Shown here: piece after piece, positions 1 through 9,356 of the stretch
Layout: every line of letters starts with the position of its first letter
How positions within the stretch are numbered: position 1 is the stretch's first letter
Origin: an uncultured Marvinbryantia sp.
GTDB taxonomy: Bacteria > Bacillota > Clostridia > Lachnospirales > Lachnospiraceae
NCBI GenBank assembly: GCA_934394985.1
Contig: CAKRRF010000001.1
Coordinates: 124,001-188,000 of the forward strand
Length of the DNA stretch: 64,000 bases
Direction: 5' to 3'
Position numbers and translations under genes: made by a program
Notes under the pieces: generated by a model
The model's input: only the letters and a program-made list of their open reading frames with translations
Told to the model about the DNA's origin: nothing
The model's database searches: none

Positions 1-1216
1 CAAGGCTGGCTGCCAGTCCGGCCTGTGCTTTCAGATGGCGCAATTCCCCATGTACCGGAATCGCATATTTCGGATGTACCAGAGAATAAATCAGCTTGAT
101 TTCTTCCTGACATGCATGACCGGATACGTGTGCATCCTGGAAAATAACGTCCGCACCTTTAGCAGTCAGTTCGTTAATAACCTTAGATACTGCTTTTTCA
201 TTTCCCGGAATCGGATTCGAACTGAAGATCACGGTATCCCCTGGCTTAATGGTTACTTTACGGTGCATATCTGCTGCCATTCTGGAAAGAGCTGCCATGG
301 ATTCTCCCTGACTTCCGGTTGTAATCAGAACCATTTGTTCATCCGGATAATTTTTCATCTGTTCAATCTCAATCAGAGTCTGATCCGGGATATTCAGATA
401 CCCCAGTTCGGATGCAGTTGAAATAATATTGACCATACTACGGCCTTCCACAACTACTTTTCTTCCATATTTATAAGCAGAATTAATAATCTGCTGTACA
501 CGGTCAACATTGGATGCAAATGTGGCAATTATGATACGGGTATTGCGGTGTTCCGCAAAAATATTATCAAAAGTTTTTCCTACTGTTCGTTCAGACATGG
601 TAAAGCCCGGACGTTCTGCATTGGTGCTGTCACACATTAATGCAAGTACACCCTTTTTCCCTATTTCGCCAAAACGCTGCAGATCAATTGCATCTCCGAA
701 TACTGGCGTATAGTCCACTTTAAAGTCTCCGGTGTGTACCACAATACCGGCCGGTGAATACAGCGCCAGCGCCGACGCATCCTGAATACTGTGGTTGGTC
801 TTGATAAATTCAATACGAAATGATCCAAGATTAATAGACTGGCCATGCCTTACCACTTTTCGTTTTGTTGTCTTCAGAAGTCCATGTTCCTTAAACTTAT
901 TCTCAATAATACCAATGGTCAGTTTTGTTGCATAGATTGGTGCATTGATCTCTTTCATCACATATGGAAGAGCACCGATATGGTCTTCATGTCCATGTGT
1001 AATCACAAATCCCTTTATCTTGTCTGCATTTTCCTTCAAATATGTGATATCCGGGATTACCAGATCAATTCCCAGCATATCATCTTCTGGAAAGGACAAA
1101 CCACAGTCCACTACTACAATACTGTCTTCAAACTCAAAGGCAGTAATATTCATACCAATCTGTTCCAGTCCACCAAGTGGAATAATTTTCAATTTTGAAT
1201 TATTAATATTTTTCAA
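1..1216 (-). CDS. rnj: Ribonuclease J, partial (C-terminus beyond left edge)
   Basis: RNase J family metallo-beta-lactamase/beta-CASP ribonuclease, an endo- and 5'-to-3' exonuclease central to mRNA decay and rRNA maturation in Firmicutes. About 405 residues are visible, against roughly 555 in the family; the C-terminal part lies off the left end. The Zn-binding HGHEDH motif is at residues 74-79, followed by the lactamase core and the beta-CASP part (residues around 230-390, with the conserved TTGSQGE and HVSGHA stretches). The start is a TTG: an AAAGGAG ribosome-binding site sits six bases upstream, and the reading continues directly into KIIPLGGLEQIGMN, the usual N-terminus. It follows the DUF1292 gene by 17 bases, so it probably ends the mtaB-ireB-ruvX-DUF1292-rnj transcript. 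RNase J1 and J2 cannot be told apart here. Confidence 0.95.
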   Translation of the reverse strand, partial: MKNINNSKLKIIPLGGLEQIGMNITAFEFEDSIVVVDCGLSFPEDDMLGIDLVIPDITYLKENADKIKGFVITHGHEDHIGALPYVMKEINAPIYATKLTIGIIENKFKEHGLLKTTKRKVVRHGQSINLGSFRIEFIKTNHSIQDASALALYSPAGIVVHTGDFKVDYTPVFGDAIDLQRFGEIGKKGVLALMCDSTNAERPGFTMSERTVGKTFDNIFAEHRNTRIIIATFASNVDRVQQIINSAYKYGRKVVVEGRSMVNIISTASELGYLNIPDQTLIEIEQMKNYPDEQMVLITTGSQGESMAALSRMAADMHRKVTIKPGDTVIFSSNPIPGNEKAVSKVINELTAKGADVIFQDAHVSGHACQEEIKLIYSLVHPKYAIPVHGELRHLKAQAGLAASL

Positions 1217-1233
1217 TCAATTCTCCTTTCTGT

Positions 1234-1494
1234 TTAGAACGTCAGATCTACGTCTTCCAGCATCTCGCCAAAGATCACAGATAAGGCCTCTAACTCATCA
1301 TCATCTTCTACAATCTCATAAACCGCTTCCTGTTCTCCGTCTTCTGACAGATCTTTTAAAATCAGAGCTTCACCATCATCCTCTTCGGAATCTGTCACAA
1401 GAATATAATCTGCTCCGTTAATTCTGGTTTGTTCCAGCACAAAAAAATCTACCGTTTCCTGCGAATCCGGTAATTGAAATGAAATCTTTTCCAT
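1234..1494 (-). CDS. DUF1292 family protein (YrzB-like)
   Basis: Small acidic protein of 86 residues, rich in Asp and Glu (a run of DSEEDDGE near residue 35 and EDDDE near residue 62), matching the DUF1292/YrzB family. No catalytic residues are apparent and its biochemical role is unknown. A GGGAG ribosome-binding site lies upstream of the ATG. In many Firmicutes the order ireB (yrzL)-ruvX (yrrK)-yrzB is conserved, and it is exactly the order seen here. The gene lies 37 bases after ruvX and 17 bases before RNase J, so it is very likely co-transcribed with both. Confidence 0.85.
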   Translation of the reverse strand: MEKISFQLPDSQETVDFFVLEQTRINGADYILVTDSEEDDGEALILKDLSEDGEQEAVYEIVEDDDELEALSVIFGEMLEDVDLTF

Positions 1495-1531
1495 CTATAT
1501 ACTCCCAATTTTACTGTCTGACAGTCATTTT

Positions 1532-1996
1532 CTAAACAGACTGTTCTTCTTTCTGTTCCTGCATGCGGCTATAATCCATGTATCCCTGTAAAATAAATAC
1601 TGCCGCCAGCATATCTACATATTCCTTCCGATGTTCTCTGCGAATGCCTGCTTCCATCATAGTACGGTCAGCTTCCACCGTGGTCAGCCGCTCATCCCAG
1701 GTCACAACTTCCAGTCCTGTTCTGCGCTCCAGCATTTCTTTAAATGCAAGTGTCTTCTCCACTCTGTCTCCAAGGCTGTTATTCATATGCTTCGGCAGGC
1801 CAAGTACAATCTTCTTTACCTCATATTCCTCAATGATTGCTTCGATTCTTGCACAGGTCTGTCTCAGCTTGTTTTCTGCGTTCCTTCTGATAATCTCCAA
1901 CCCCTGCGCTGTAATTCCAAGGCTGTCACTGACAGCCACTCCTACCGTTTTGGATCCAAAATCCAGTCCTATCATTCTATCCATATTCTGACTCAT
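1532..1996 (-). CDS. ruvX: RuvX/YqgF family Holliday junction resolvase-like nuclease
   Basis: RNase H-fold nuclease of 154 residues. The N-terminal [15 protein letters not shown] segment holds the first catalytic Asp (residue 12), and [11 protein letters not shown] and TWDERLTT follow in the usual order. The family has been linked to Holliday junction resolution and to 16S rRNA 5'-end maturation, and which role applies here cannot be read from the sequence. Its ATG shares one base with the stop codon of ireB (TAATG arrangement), which implies translational coupling. Length and motifs are those of an intact protein. Confidence 0.93.
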   Translation of the reverse strand: MSQNMDRMIGLDFGSKTVGVAVSDSLGITAQGLEIIRRNAENKLRQTCARIEAIIEEYEVKKIVLGLPKHMNNSLGDRVEKTLAFKEMLERRTGLEVVTWDERLTTVEADRTMMEAGIRREHRKEYVDMLAAVFILQGYMDYSRMQEQKEEQSV

Positions 1997-2253
1997 TATG
2001 CCCTGTTCTTAATATATTCTTTTAATAATTCTTCTACCAGTTCATCACGTTCCACCTTCATAATCATGCTTCTGGCATTCTTATGACTGGTAATATACGT
2101 AGGATCTCCTGACATGATATAGCCTACGATCTGGTTTACCGGATTGTATCCTTTTTCTTCCATCGCATCATATACTGCATCCAGTATCGCCTTCACGCTG
2201 ACTTCCGTATCAAGATTAAATTTAAAATATTGTGTATTATTCACTTTTTCCAT
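1996..2253 (-). CDS. ireB: IreB family regulatory phosphoprotein
   Basis: Small protein of 85 residues (formerly DUF965/YrzL). The body, with [20 protein letters not shown] and [18 protein letters not shown], is characteristic of IreB, a substrate of the PASTA-domain Ser/Thr kinase IreK in enterococci that affects cephalosporin tolerance. In IreB the phosphorylated threonines lie close to the N-terminus; here one Thr (residue 7) is in that region. It begins 29 bases after mtaB and overlaps ruvX by one base. The regulatory role is known from Enterococcus only and is inferred for this organism. Confidence 0.9.
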   Translation of the reverse strand: MEKVNNTQYFKFNLDTEVSVKAILDAVYDAMEEKGYNPVNQIVGYIMSGDPTYITSHKNARSMIMKVERDELVEELLKEYIKNRA

Positions 2254-2282
2254 TTTCCACGCCCCATCTTGCTTGTTTAGAT

Positions 2283-3596
2283 TTATTCTACATCAGACTC
2301 CTGTAAAATACAATCACAAATTTTGTTGTGCAGATCCTGCCCCTTATCCGGAACCGTCAGTTTCAGATATTCTCTGGTATGACCCTGCCAGCAGAGACTG
2401 CCGTCTTTTTCTACGGATTCTTCAAAAAGCACTTCCACAGGTCTGCCAATATAATATTGTTCAAACTCATACTTATTTTTTTCATTTAACTGTTGCAGGA
2501 TATGGCTTCTTTCTGTCTTGATCTCTTCTGGAACCTGCCCTTCCATATCAGCAGCTCTGGTTCCTTTTCTTCTGGAATATTTGAAAATATGTGTCTCATA
2601 AAACTTTACTTTTTCCAGGAATTCTCTGGTAATCTCAAATTCTTCTTCGCTTTCCTGAGGGAATCCCACGATCACATCTGTTGTCAGAGCCGGATGCGTA
2701 AAATATTTTCTCAGAAGTTCACACTTTTCGTAATATTCTTCTGCTGTATATCTGCGATTCATACGCCTGAGTGTTGCATCACAGCCACTCTGAAGAGAAA
2801 GATGAAAATGCGGACACATTTTTTCCATGCTTCCAATTGTTCTGGCAAATTCTTCTGTGATAATGCGCGGTTCCAGAGAGCCAAGACGAATCCGTCTGAT
2901 TCCTTCTGTTTCATGCACCGCCTGAATCAGTTTCAGCAGATTGCTGCCATCTTCTTTGTCAATTCCATATGAGCTTAAATGAATGCCGGTCAGTACAATT
3001 TCCTGATATCCGGCTTCCGCCAGCTGCTTAACTTCTTCCACTACATCATTCATTTCTCTGCTTCGTACACGTCCTCTGGCATATGGAATGATACAGTAAG
3101 AACAGAACTGGTTACATCCATCCTGAACCTTAATATAAGCTCTGGTATGTTCCGCTGTTTTATGAATAGACAATTCCTCATACTCTTTTGTATGATTGAT
3201 ATCGATCAGCGCCACTCCTAAATCCTGCACCGCCTCTTCTGCATGAGATGCTTCATAGGTTTCCAGAATATCTGCCAGATGCTGCTTCTGATTGTTGCCG
3301 ATAATGATATCAATTGCTTCATCGGCCTTCAGTTCTTCTCCTGCTGCCTGCACATAACATCCTGCTGCTACTACAATCGCCTGTGGATTCATTTTTTTTG
3401 CCTTATGAAGCATCTGTCTGGATTTGCGGTCTGCAATATTCGTAACTGTACAGGTATTGATAATATAAATATCCGCTCCTGGTGCAAATGGTACAATCTC
3501 ATATCCTTCTTCTTCCAGGATCTGCTGCATCGCCTCTGTCTCATATGCATTCACTTTACATCCAAGATTATGGAGAGCTACTTTTTTGTTTTTCAT
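2283..3596 (-). CDS. mtaB: tRNA (N6-threonylcarbamoyladenosine(37)-C2)-methylthiotransferase MtaB
   Basis: Radical-SAM methylthiotransferase of 437 residues that converts t6A37 to ms2t6A37 in tRNAs reading ANN codons. The N-terminal UPF0004 cluster cysteines are residues 13, 49 and 80, the radical-SAM CxxxCxxC is residues 161-168 (CNQFCSYC), and a C-terminal TRAM-like segment is present. An in-frame start 72 bases further upstream (3668) is possible, but it adds residues foreign to the family; the ATG at 3596 has a GGAAAGGA ribosome-binding site and leads straight into KVALHNLGCKVN. It is divergent from the HPr-like gene and heads the mtaB-ireB-ruvX-DUF1292-rnj run. Confidence 0.94.
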   Translation of the reverse strand: MKNKKVALHNLGCKVNAYETEAMQQILEEEGYEIVPFAPGADIYIINTCTVTNIADRKSRQMLHKAKKMNPQAIVVAAGCYVQAAGEELKADEAIDIIIGNNQKQHLADILETYEASHAEEAVQDLGVALIDINHTKEYEELSIHKTAEHTRAYIKVQDGCNQFCSYCIIPYARGRVRSREMNDVVEEVKQLAEAGYQEIVLTGIHLSSYGIDKEDGSNLLKLIQAVHETEGIRRIRLGSLEPRIITEEFARTIGSMEKMCPHFHLSLQSGCDATLRRMNRRYTAEEYYEKCELLRKYFTHPALTTDVIVGFPQESEEEFEITREFLEKVKFYETHIFKYSRRKGTRAADMEGQVPEEIKTERSHILQQLNEKNKYEFEQYYIGRPVEVLFEESVEKDGSLCWQGHTREYLKLTVPDKGQDLHNKICDCILQESDVE

Positions 3597-3686
3597 CTTG
3601 ACTTTTTCCTTTCCGAAAGGTAATATCAAAAATGTATGGGAATACACTTTTACATAAAATTCAAGCAAAAATAAGGAGATGTTTTT

Positions 3687-3920
3687 ATGAAAACAGTACA
3701 GATTTCTTTAAATTCTATTGATAAAGTAAAATCCTTTGTTAATGACATTACCAAATTCGATTATGATTTTGATTTAGTTTCCGGAAGATATGTGATTGAT
3801 GCAAAATCTATTATGGGTATCTTCAGTCTGGATCTTTCCAAGCCAATCGAGCTGAATATCCATGCGGAAGATGATGTAGATACTATTTTAAATGTCCTGA
3901 AACCATATGTAATTGAATAA
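3687..3920 (+). CDS. HPr-like protein lacking the phosphocarrier histidine
   Basis: Protein of 77 residues with the HPr fold signature KSIMGIFSL (residues 40-48), which holds the serine (Ser41) equivalent to HPr Ser46, the HPr kinase target. The active-site region of true HPr (GLHARPA, with His15) is replaced by SIDKVKSFV, so there is no histidine to accept phosphate from enzyme I. By analogy with Bacillus Crh, which also lost His15 and kept Ser46, a regulatory rather than a transport role is plausible; this is inference. The ribosome-binding site AAGGAG lies seven bases upstream of the ATG. It is a single-gene unit, divergent from mtaB and convergent with thiI, and is followed by a strong terminator. 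Confidence 0.85.
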   Translation: MKTVQISLNSIDKVKSFVNDITKFDYDFDLVSGRYVIDAKSIMGIFSLDLSKPIELNIHAEDDVDTILNVLKPYVIE

Positions 3921-3931
3921 CTTCTGAATTT

Positions 3932-3964
3932 AAGAATCCTGCTTTTTAAGCAGGATTCTTTTTT
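3932..3964. terminator. Bidirectional intrinsic terminator between HPr-like gene and thiI
   Basis: Perfect 11-bp inverted repeat (AAGAATCCTGC / GCAGGATTCTT) with a 7-base loop, followed by a T-run on the plus strand. The stop codon of thiI overlaps the T-run, so the same hairpin can serve both convergent genes. Confidence 0.9.
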
Positions 3965-5153
3965 ATGCTTTTGCTTCTACCCAGATCGTTTCTGTGGTCT
4001 CGATGGCTTCTTTTATCAGTTCGTCAATCTTTTCTTCCAGTTTTACTTCTGATCTCTTAATAATATTAATGTTTGGTTTGGTAACCGGATGTTTTGCCAC
4101 AAAAATCGTACAGCAGTCTTCATACGGCAGGATCGATGTCTCATAAGCATCAATCTTGAGCGATACATCTACGATCTCCTGTTTGTCAAATCCAATCAGC
4201 GGACGATATACCGGCATTGTACATACTTCATTCGTTGCCGCAAGACTCTGCATGGTCTGGCTGGCCACCTGTCCTATACTTTCTCCTGTAATAAGCCCAA
4301 GGGATCCTGTCTCTTTTGCGAAATGTTCTGCAATACGCATCATATAACGGCGCATGATAATCGTCAGTTCTTCATGTGGACATTTTTCATAAATATACAG
4401 CTGAATATCGGTAAAGTTTACCACATGGAGATTGATCGGGCCAGAATATCTTGCCACAATAGCTGCCAGATCCACTACTTTTTGCTTTGCACGTTCACTG
4501 GTGTATGGCGGTGCATGGAAATAAACTGCATCAATCTTCACTCCACGCTTGGCAATCATATAACCTGCTACCGGACTGTCAATACCACCTGACAACAGCA
4601 GCATGGCCTTTCCGTTTGTACCTACCGGCATTCCTCCTGCCCCTGGAATAATCCGTGAGTAAATATATATTTTTTCCCGGATTTCTACATTCAGCACCAT
4701 TTCCGGCTTATGCACATCTACTTTCATATCCGGAAATGCGTTCAAGATCTGTTCTCCCAGATCTGCATTTAATTCCATTGAATTTTTCGGATAATTTTTT
4801 CGTGCTCTTCTGGAGTCTACCTTGAAGGTCTGCGCATGACTGCTATATTCTTTTGCCAGATAATCTGTCACAGTCTCTGCCAGTTTTTCAAATCCCTCAT
4901 CCTCTGTCACTACAACCGGACAGATGCCGACAATTCCAAACACTCTTTTCAGAGCTTCTACCACTTCATCAAACTCATACTCTGACAGAGTATCTACATA
5001 AATTCTTCCCTGCTCTTTGCGAACTTCGAACTCTCCCTCCACATGTTTTAATGCATGACGGATCTGTTTTACCAGTGCATCTTCAAACAGGTAACGGTTC
5101 TTTCCCTTGATCCCGATCTCACCGTATTTGATCAAAAATGTTTTAAAAATCAT
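3963..5153 (-). CDS. thiI: tRNA 4-thiouridine synthase / tRNA sulfurtransferase ThiI
   Basis: ThiI of 396 residues that adenylates U8 of tRNA and transfers sulfur to it; it can also feed sulfur to thiazole synthesis. It has an N-terminal ferredoxin-like/THUMP region (residues 1-165) and a PP-loop ATPase with SGGIDS at residues 188-193. There is no C-terminal rhodanese domain, as is usual in Firmicutes, so the persulfide must come from a partner enzyme. The cysteine desulfurase gene lies only 12 bases upstream in the same direction, which fits that partnership. The start MIFKTFLIKYGEIGIKGKN is the family N-terminus. Confidence 0.95.
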   Translation of the reverse strand: MIFKTFLIKYGEIGIKGKNRYLFEDALVKQIRHALKHVEGEFEVRKEQGRIYVDTLSEYEFDEVVEALKRVFGIVGICPVVVTEDEGFEKLAETVTDYLAKEYSSHAQTFKVDSRRARKNYPKNSMELNADLGEQILNAFPDMKVDVHKPEMVLNVEIREKIYIYSRIIPGAGGMPVGTNGKAMLLLSGGIDSPVAGYMIAKRGVKIDAVYFHAPPYTSERAKQKVVDLAAIVARYSGPINLHVVNFTDIQLYIYEKCPHEELTIIMRRYMMRIAEHFAKETGSLGLITGESIGQVASQTMQSLAATNEVCTMPVYRPLIGFDKQEIVDVSLKIDAYETSILPYEDCCTIFVAKHPVTKPNINIIKRSEVKLEEKIDELIKEAIETTETIWVEAKA

Positions 5154-5165
5154 AGTTCCTCCCTG

Positions 5166-6326
5166 TTAATGTCTTGTGTATTTTCTCAGCATCGGGATGA
5201 TCCGGTGCAGTTCCTCAATACAATATCTAATCTCTTCCTCTGTTGTCTGGCTGCTGAAGCTGAAACGTACTGTTGAATCCAACAGTTTTTTTGGCACATG
5301 AACTTCCTTTAATACCGTGCTTACCGGCAGTTTCTTATTAGAAGAACATGCTGATCCGGATGAAATATAGATCTTCCTTTCTTCCAGCGCATGCAATAAT
5401 ACTTCGCTTCTTACATCTGCAAAACTGACACTCACAATATGTGGGGCTCCTCCTCCTACAGCGGACTGTCCCTGAACATACACATCCGGAATATCCCTGA
5501 TTCCATCCAGAAACTGTTGTTTTAATGTTCTCATGTGTAACACATTGTCATCCAGGTTCTGGTATGCTTCTTTTGCTGCCACACCAAGTCCGGCAATTCC
5601 CGGGACATTATCCGTACCGGAACGCATACCCTTTTGCTGGCCGCCTCCCAGAATGATCGGACGGATCTTTGCTTTCTCATTTACATATAAAAATCCGCTG
5701 CCCTTTGGTCCGTGGATCTTATGCCCGCTGACGGAAAGCAGATCGATCCCCATTTTTTTCGGATAAATCCGGTATTTTCCATAAGCCTGGATAGCATCCA
5801 CATGAAAAAGAATGCCTGGATTCTTTTCTTTGATGATTCTGGCTGCCTCTTCAACAGGCTCTTCTGTTCCAAGTTCATTATTGACATACATCATAGATAC
5901 CAGAATGGTATCCTCGCAGATTGCTTCTTTTAAAGCTTCCAGATCCGCCACTCCATGTTCATCTACCGGCAGATATGTGATACGAAATCCCATCTCTTCC
6001 AGGAATCCCATAGGCTGTAATACAGCTGCATGTTCAACTGCCGTGGTAATCAGATGTCTGCCGGCTCTCTGATTGGCCAGAGCACTTCCGATCAGCGCCC
6101 AGTTATTAGATTCTGTTCCTCCGGAAGTAAAATAAATCTCTTTATCCTGTACTTTTAACGTCTTAGCAATCTCTGTTTTTGCTGCTCTTACGTAATTTTC
6201 CGCGTCCAGTCCCTTCTGATGCTTTGAAGATGGATTCCCATAGTCTTCTCTCATGGTTTTTTCCACAATCTGAATCACACTTTCCAGGCATCTGGTAGTT
6301 GCTGAGTTATCTAAATACGCTTCCAT
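5166..6326 (-). CDS. Cysteine desulfurase (NifS/IscS family), probable ThiI sulfur donor
   Basis: PLP-dependent class V aminotransferase-fold protein of 386 residues that releases sulfur from L-cysteine as an enzyme-bound persulfide. It contains TSGGTESNN (residue 67 onward), the PLP-lysine motif SGHKIHGPKG (Lys203) and the catalytic loop SSGSACSSN (Cys327). An upstream in-frame ATG at 6401 overlaps the rsmE stop (ATGA), but the extra 25 residues do not belong to the family; the ATG at 6326 leads directly into EAYLDNSATT and is preferred, although its GGAG is 12-13 bases away. Being directly upstream of thiI, it most likely supplies sulfur for s4U8. Confidence 0.92.
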   Translation of the reverse strand: MEAYLDNSATTRCLESVIQIVEKTMREDYGNPSSKHQKGLDAENYVRAAKTEIAKTLKVQDKEIYFTSGGTESNNWALIGSALANQRAGRHLITTAVEHAAVLQPMGFLEEMGFRITYLPVDEHGVADLEALKEAICEDTILVSMMYVNNELGTEEPVEEAARIIKEKNPGILFHVDAIQAYGKYRIYPKKMGIDLLSVSGHKIHGPKGSGFLYVNEKAKIRPIILGGGQQKGMRSGTDNVPGIAGLGVAAKEAYQNLDDNVLHMRTLKQQFLDGIRDIPDVYVQGQSAVGGGAPHIVSVSFADVRSEVLLHALEERKIYISSGSACSSNKKLPVSTVLKEVHVPKKLLDSTVRFSFSSQTTEEEIRYCIEELHRIIPMLRKYTRH

Positions 6327-6397
6327 ATTATATATTTTTCTCCATAATGAAAAACAGCCCAAACTAGACAAGCTAATTAAGACTGCTTTATTGTCTG

Positions 6398-7138
6398 TCA
6401 CCTTTCAAGATTATACACTAACATCGCCAGCGTGACAAGACCTGCTGTTTCAGTTCTTAGAATTCTTTTTCCCAGAGTGATCGGTGATATCCCCATCTCC
6501 ACGGCTTTTTCAATCTCACTGCTTTCAAATCCACCCTCAGGTCCAATAAAAACAGCAATCGACTGTCCCGGCTGTATACTGCTCATAATTTCTCTGGTTT
6601 TTTCCATACCGTCCGCCAGTTCATAAGGAATCAGACGAACATCCATTTCCTTTGCCATCTCCAGTGCTTCTCTGAAAGAAACCACCGATGTGACTTCCGG
6701 AATGCAAAGTCTTCCGGATTGTTTTGCTGCACTTTCTGAAATATTCATCCAGCGCTTTCTCTTATTTGCCTCTTTTTTCGCATCCAGTTTTACTACTGTA
6801 CGATCCGTGGATACAGGTACAATTCTGTACACGCCAAGCTCCACTGCTTTCTGAATAATCAATTCCATTTTATCGCTTTTCGGAAGCCCCTGAAACAAAA
6901 CAATCTGATTGGGCAGCTCCTGATCAGCTTCTCTGATTTCACAGATTTTTGTTTCTACCGCATCAGCTCCGATATCGATAATTTCACAGTAATATTCTTT
7001 ATTGTTCTGCCCGTTAATAACACAGATCTGATCACCTGCTGACATACGAAGCACATTTTTTATATGATTGACGTCTCCACCGGTAATGGTAATCCTGTTC
7101 TCTCCCATCCCCGGCTCTTCTACAAAAAAACGATGCAT
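6398..7138 (-). CDS. rsmE: 16S rRNA (uracil(1498)-N3)-methyltransferase RsmE
   Basis: SPOUT-superfamily methyltransferase of 246 residues acting on U1498 of 16S rRNA. The N-terminal PUA-like part starts MHRFFVEEP, and the C-terminal knot carries FIGPEGGFESSEIE (near residue 195) and LGKRILRTETA, both hallmark RsmE motifs. It starts one base after prmA ends, so translation is coupled. The prmA-rsmE order downstream of dnaJ is the same as in Bacillus (yqeT-yqeU). Confidence 0.95.
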   Translation of the reverse strand: MHRFFVEEPGMGENRITITGGDVNHIKNVLRMSAGDQICVINGQNNKEYYCEIIDIGADAVETKICEIREADQELPNQIVLFQGLPKSDKMELIIQKAVELGVYRIVPVSTDRTVVKLDAKKEANKRKRWMNISESAAKQSGRLCIPEVTSVVSFREALEMAKEMDVRLIPYELADGMEKTREIMSSIQPGQSIAVFIGPEGGFESSEIEKAVEMGISPITLGKRILRTETAGLVTLAMLVYNLER

Positions 7139-7139
7139 A

Positions 7140-8096
7140 TTATCCTATCTTTCTGGCGGTAACAGATACCCACTCGCCCTGATGAGTTATTTCTTCTACT
7201 TCCAATCCTGCCGCTTTCACAGCTGATACCACGCTTTCTTCTTTGTCATCAATAATACCGGAAGTAATATATAATCCACCCTTTTTCATCTGATGCAGAA
7301 TCACCGGTGTAAGAGGAATCAATACGTCTGCCAGTATATTAGCAACCACGATATCATACTTTTCATATCCCACTTCATCCTGAATCTGCTTATCATCAAT
7401 AATATTACCCAGAATCATATCCATAGATTCTTCTGGTACATGATTTGCTTCCAGATTCTCTTTTACTGCAGAAATCGCACATGGATCCAGATCAGTTCCC
7501 ACTGCATGAGCAGCCCCCAGTTTCAGTGCTGCAATAGATAAAATACCGCTTCCGGTTCCTACATCCAGAATCTGTGTGTCTTTATTTACATATTTCTTTA
7601 ACTGCCGCATACACAGCTGTGTTGTCTCATGCATACCGGTACCAAACGCAGTACCCGGATCAATATGAATAATCATCTTGTCCTGGTCTTCCGGTTTTAC
7701 CTCTTCCCAGGATGGAATAATCAGTATATCGTCTACATAAAACTGATGAAAATACTGCTTCCAGTTGTTAATCCAGTCTTTGTCCTCTGTCTGGCTTTCT
7801 GTAATTGTACATTCACCAATATCCATAAACATACGTAATTCTTCCAGCGCCTCTTTCACTCTGTCCAGAAGTGGCTGCGGATCCTGATCTTCTTCTACAT
7901 AGAAATTCAGGTAGGCAATTCCATCGTCTGCCGGTCCGTCAGGCAGAATATCTACAAACATCTGTTTTTTATCTGAATCAGTCAGAGGCACTTTATCCTC
8001 AATCTCTACGCCCTCTACTCCCACATCTGCCAGTGTGGAGATCACAATATCTTCCACTTCTGATCTGGTTTTTAATGTAAATTTATTCCACTTCAT
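7140..8096 (-). CDS. prmA: Ribosomal protein L11 methyltransferase PrmA
   Basis: SAM-dependent methyltransferase of 318 residues that trimethylates L11. The N-terminal substrate-recognition domain (residues 1-130) precedes a Rossmann core with DPGTAFGTGMHETTQL and the SAM motif DVGTGSGILSIAALK (around residue 180), then GNIIDD and VANILADVLIPL, which are typical of PrmA. It follows dnaJ by 27 bases and is tightly joined to rsmE. Confidence 0.95.
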   Translation of the reverse strand: MKWNKFTLKTRSEVEDIVISTLADVGVEGVEIEDKVPLTDSDKKQMFVDILPDGPADDGIAYLNFYVEEDQDPQPLLDRVKEALEELRMFMDIGECTITESQTEDKDWINNWKQYFHQFYVDDILIIPSWEEVKPEDQDKMIIHIDPGTAFGTGMHETTQLCMRQLKKYVNKDTQILDVGTGSGILSIAALKLGAAHAVGTDLDPCAISAVKENLEANHVPEESMDMILGNIIDDKQIQDEVGYEKYDIVVANILADVLIPLTPVILHQMKKGGLYITSGIIDDKEESVVSAVKAAGLEVEEITHQGEWVSVTARKIG

Positions 8097-8123
8097 TTAC
8101 AGGATCCTCACTTTATTTTCACT

Positions 8124-9305
8124 TTACTGATCTTCAAAGGTTTCTTTTATTTTTTCCATAAACCCTTTTTTCTTTGGTTTTTCCTCTTTTTTTGACTGAT
8201 TGTTCATCTGTTGGTTCAGACTGTTGCCGGTCTCTGCATCGAACGCTTTTAGGGCTTCCTTTGCTTCATTGCTCAGTTTTGTCGGCACCTGTACTACCAG
8301 CGTAACATAATGATCTCCTCTGACAGACTTGTTTCTCAGAGATGGCACACCTTTTCCCTTCAGACGTATACGGGTATCTGTCTGTGTTCCCGGCTTTACG
8401 GTATACATAACATCTCCGTCAATCGTACTGATACGTACATCGCCTCCCAATGTTGCCTGTGCAAAACTCATTGGTGCGGTAGAATAAATATTCATATCCT
8501 GTCTCTGGAATATCGGATGTCTCTGGACAACCACTTCTACCAGCAGATCACCTCTTGGACCGCCATTGGATCCCGGTTCACCTTTTCCTGAAATTCTAAC
8601 ACACTGACCGTTATCAATACCTGCAGGAATAGATACCTTAATCTTCTTTCTGCTGGAAGTATATCCGGTTCCGCCACAGAACGTACATTTTTCTTTTATA
8701 ATTTTACCAGTTCCGCCACAATCCGGACAGGTTGTCACATTCTGCACCATACCAAACAGGGACTGCTGTGTCATAACCACCTGACCACGACCGCCGCATT
8801 TCGGACAGGTCTCAGGACTGGTTCCTGGTTTGGCACCTGTTCCATGACAGTTTGTACATTCATCCTTTAAAGAAAGCTCCAGTTCTTTTTCACATCCAAA
8901 TACTGCCTCTTCAAAAGTAATTCTTACAGAAGCACGTAAATTAGCTCCCTTCATCGGACCATTGTTCGCTCTTCTTCTGGAACCACCTCCGAACAGATCA
9001 CCGAAAATATCTCCGAAGATATCCCCCATATCTGCCCCATTAAAATCAAATCCACCGGCACCTGCTCCACCCTGTTCAAAGGCTGCATGACCAAACTGAT
9101 CATACTGACGACGTTTTGTGTCATCAGATAACACCGAATATGCTTCTGCCGCTTCTTTAAACTTTTGCTCAGCTACTTTATCGCCTGGATTCATATCCGG
9201 ATGATATTTCTTTGCCAACTGTCGGTATGCTTTTTTTATAGTAGCTGCATCTGCATTACGATCCACGCCCAGCACTTCATAATAATCTCTTTTTGTTTCC
9301 GCCAT
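8124..9305 (-). CDS. dnaJ: Chaperone protein DnaJ
   Basis: Full-length class A J-protein of 393 residues that delivers substrates to DnaK and stimulates its ATPase. The J domain carries HPD in [11 protein letters not shown] (around residue 36), followed by a Gly/Phe-rich linker (residues 80-120). Four zinc-finger repeats [24 protein letters not shown] and CTFCGGTG follow, then the substrate-binding C-terminal domain. The C-terminal 50 residues are Lys/Glu-rich and less conserved. It belongs to the hrcA-grpE-dnaK-dnaJ heat-shock operon; a stem-loop lies in the 90-base gap after dnaK. Confidence 0.97.
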   Translation of the reverse strand: MAETKRDYYEVLGVDRNADAATIKKAYRQLAKKYHPDMNPGDKVAEQKFKEAAEAYSVLSDDTKRRQYDQFGHAAFEQGGAGAGGFDFNGADMGDIFGDIFGDLFGGGSRRRANNGPMKGANLRASVRITFEEAVFGCEKELELSLKDECTNCHGTGAKPGTSPETCPKCGGRGQVVMTQQSLFGMVQNVTTCPDCGGTGKIIKEKCTFCGGTGYTSSRKKIKVSIPAGIDNGQCVRISGKGEPGSNGGPRGDLLVEVVVQRHPIFQRQDMNIYSTAPMSFAQATLGGDVRISTIDGDVMYTVKPGTQTDTRIRLKGKGVPSLRNKSVRGDHYVTLVVQVPTKLSNEAKEALKAFDAETGNSLNQQMNNQSKKEEKPKKKGFMEKIKETFEDQ

Positions 9306-9320
9306 ATTTCTCTCCCAGCG

Positions 9321-9356
9321 CCCAAAAGACGGGGGATATGCTCCTCCGTCCCCTGG
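9321..9356 (-). other. Stem-loop in the dnaK-dnaJ intergenic spacer
   Basis: Imperfect hairpin in the 90-base spacer: CCCA/TGGG form the outer arms and GACGG/CCGTC plus further G-C and G-U pairs the inner stem. No T-run follows, so it is not a normal terminator. It may act as an RNA-processing or stability element that lets DnaK be made in excess over DnaJ. This role is inference. Confidence 0.45.

Noticed and set aside
5166..6401. Longer cysteine desulfurase start at 6401 with an ATGA overlap with rsmE
   Set aside because: The added 25 residues do not fit the family, which begins at EAYLDNSATT; the overlap is probably fortuitous or remnant.
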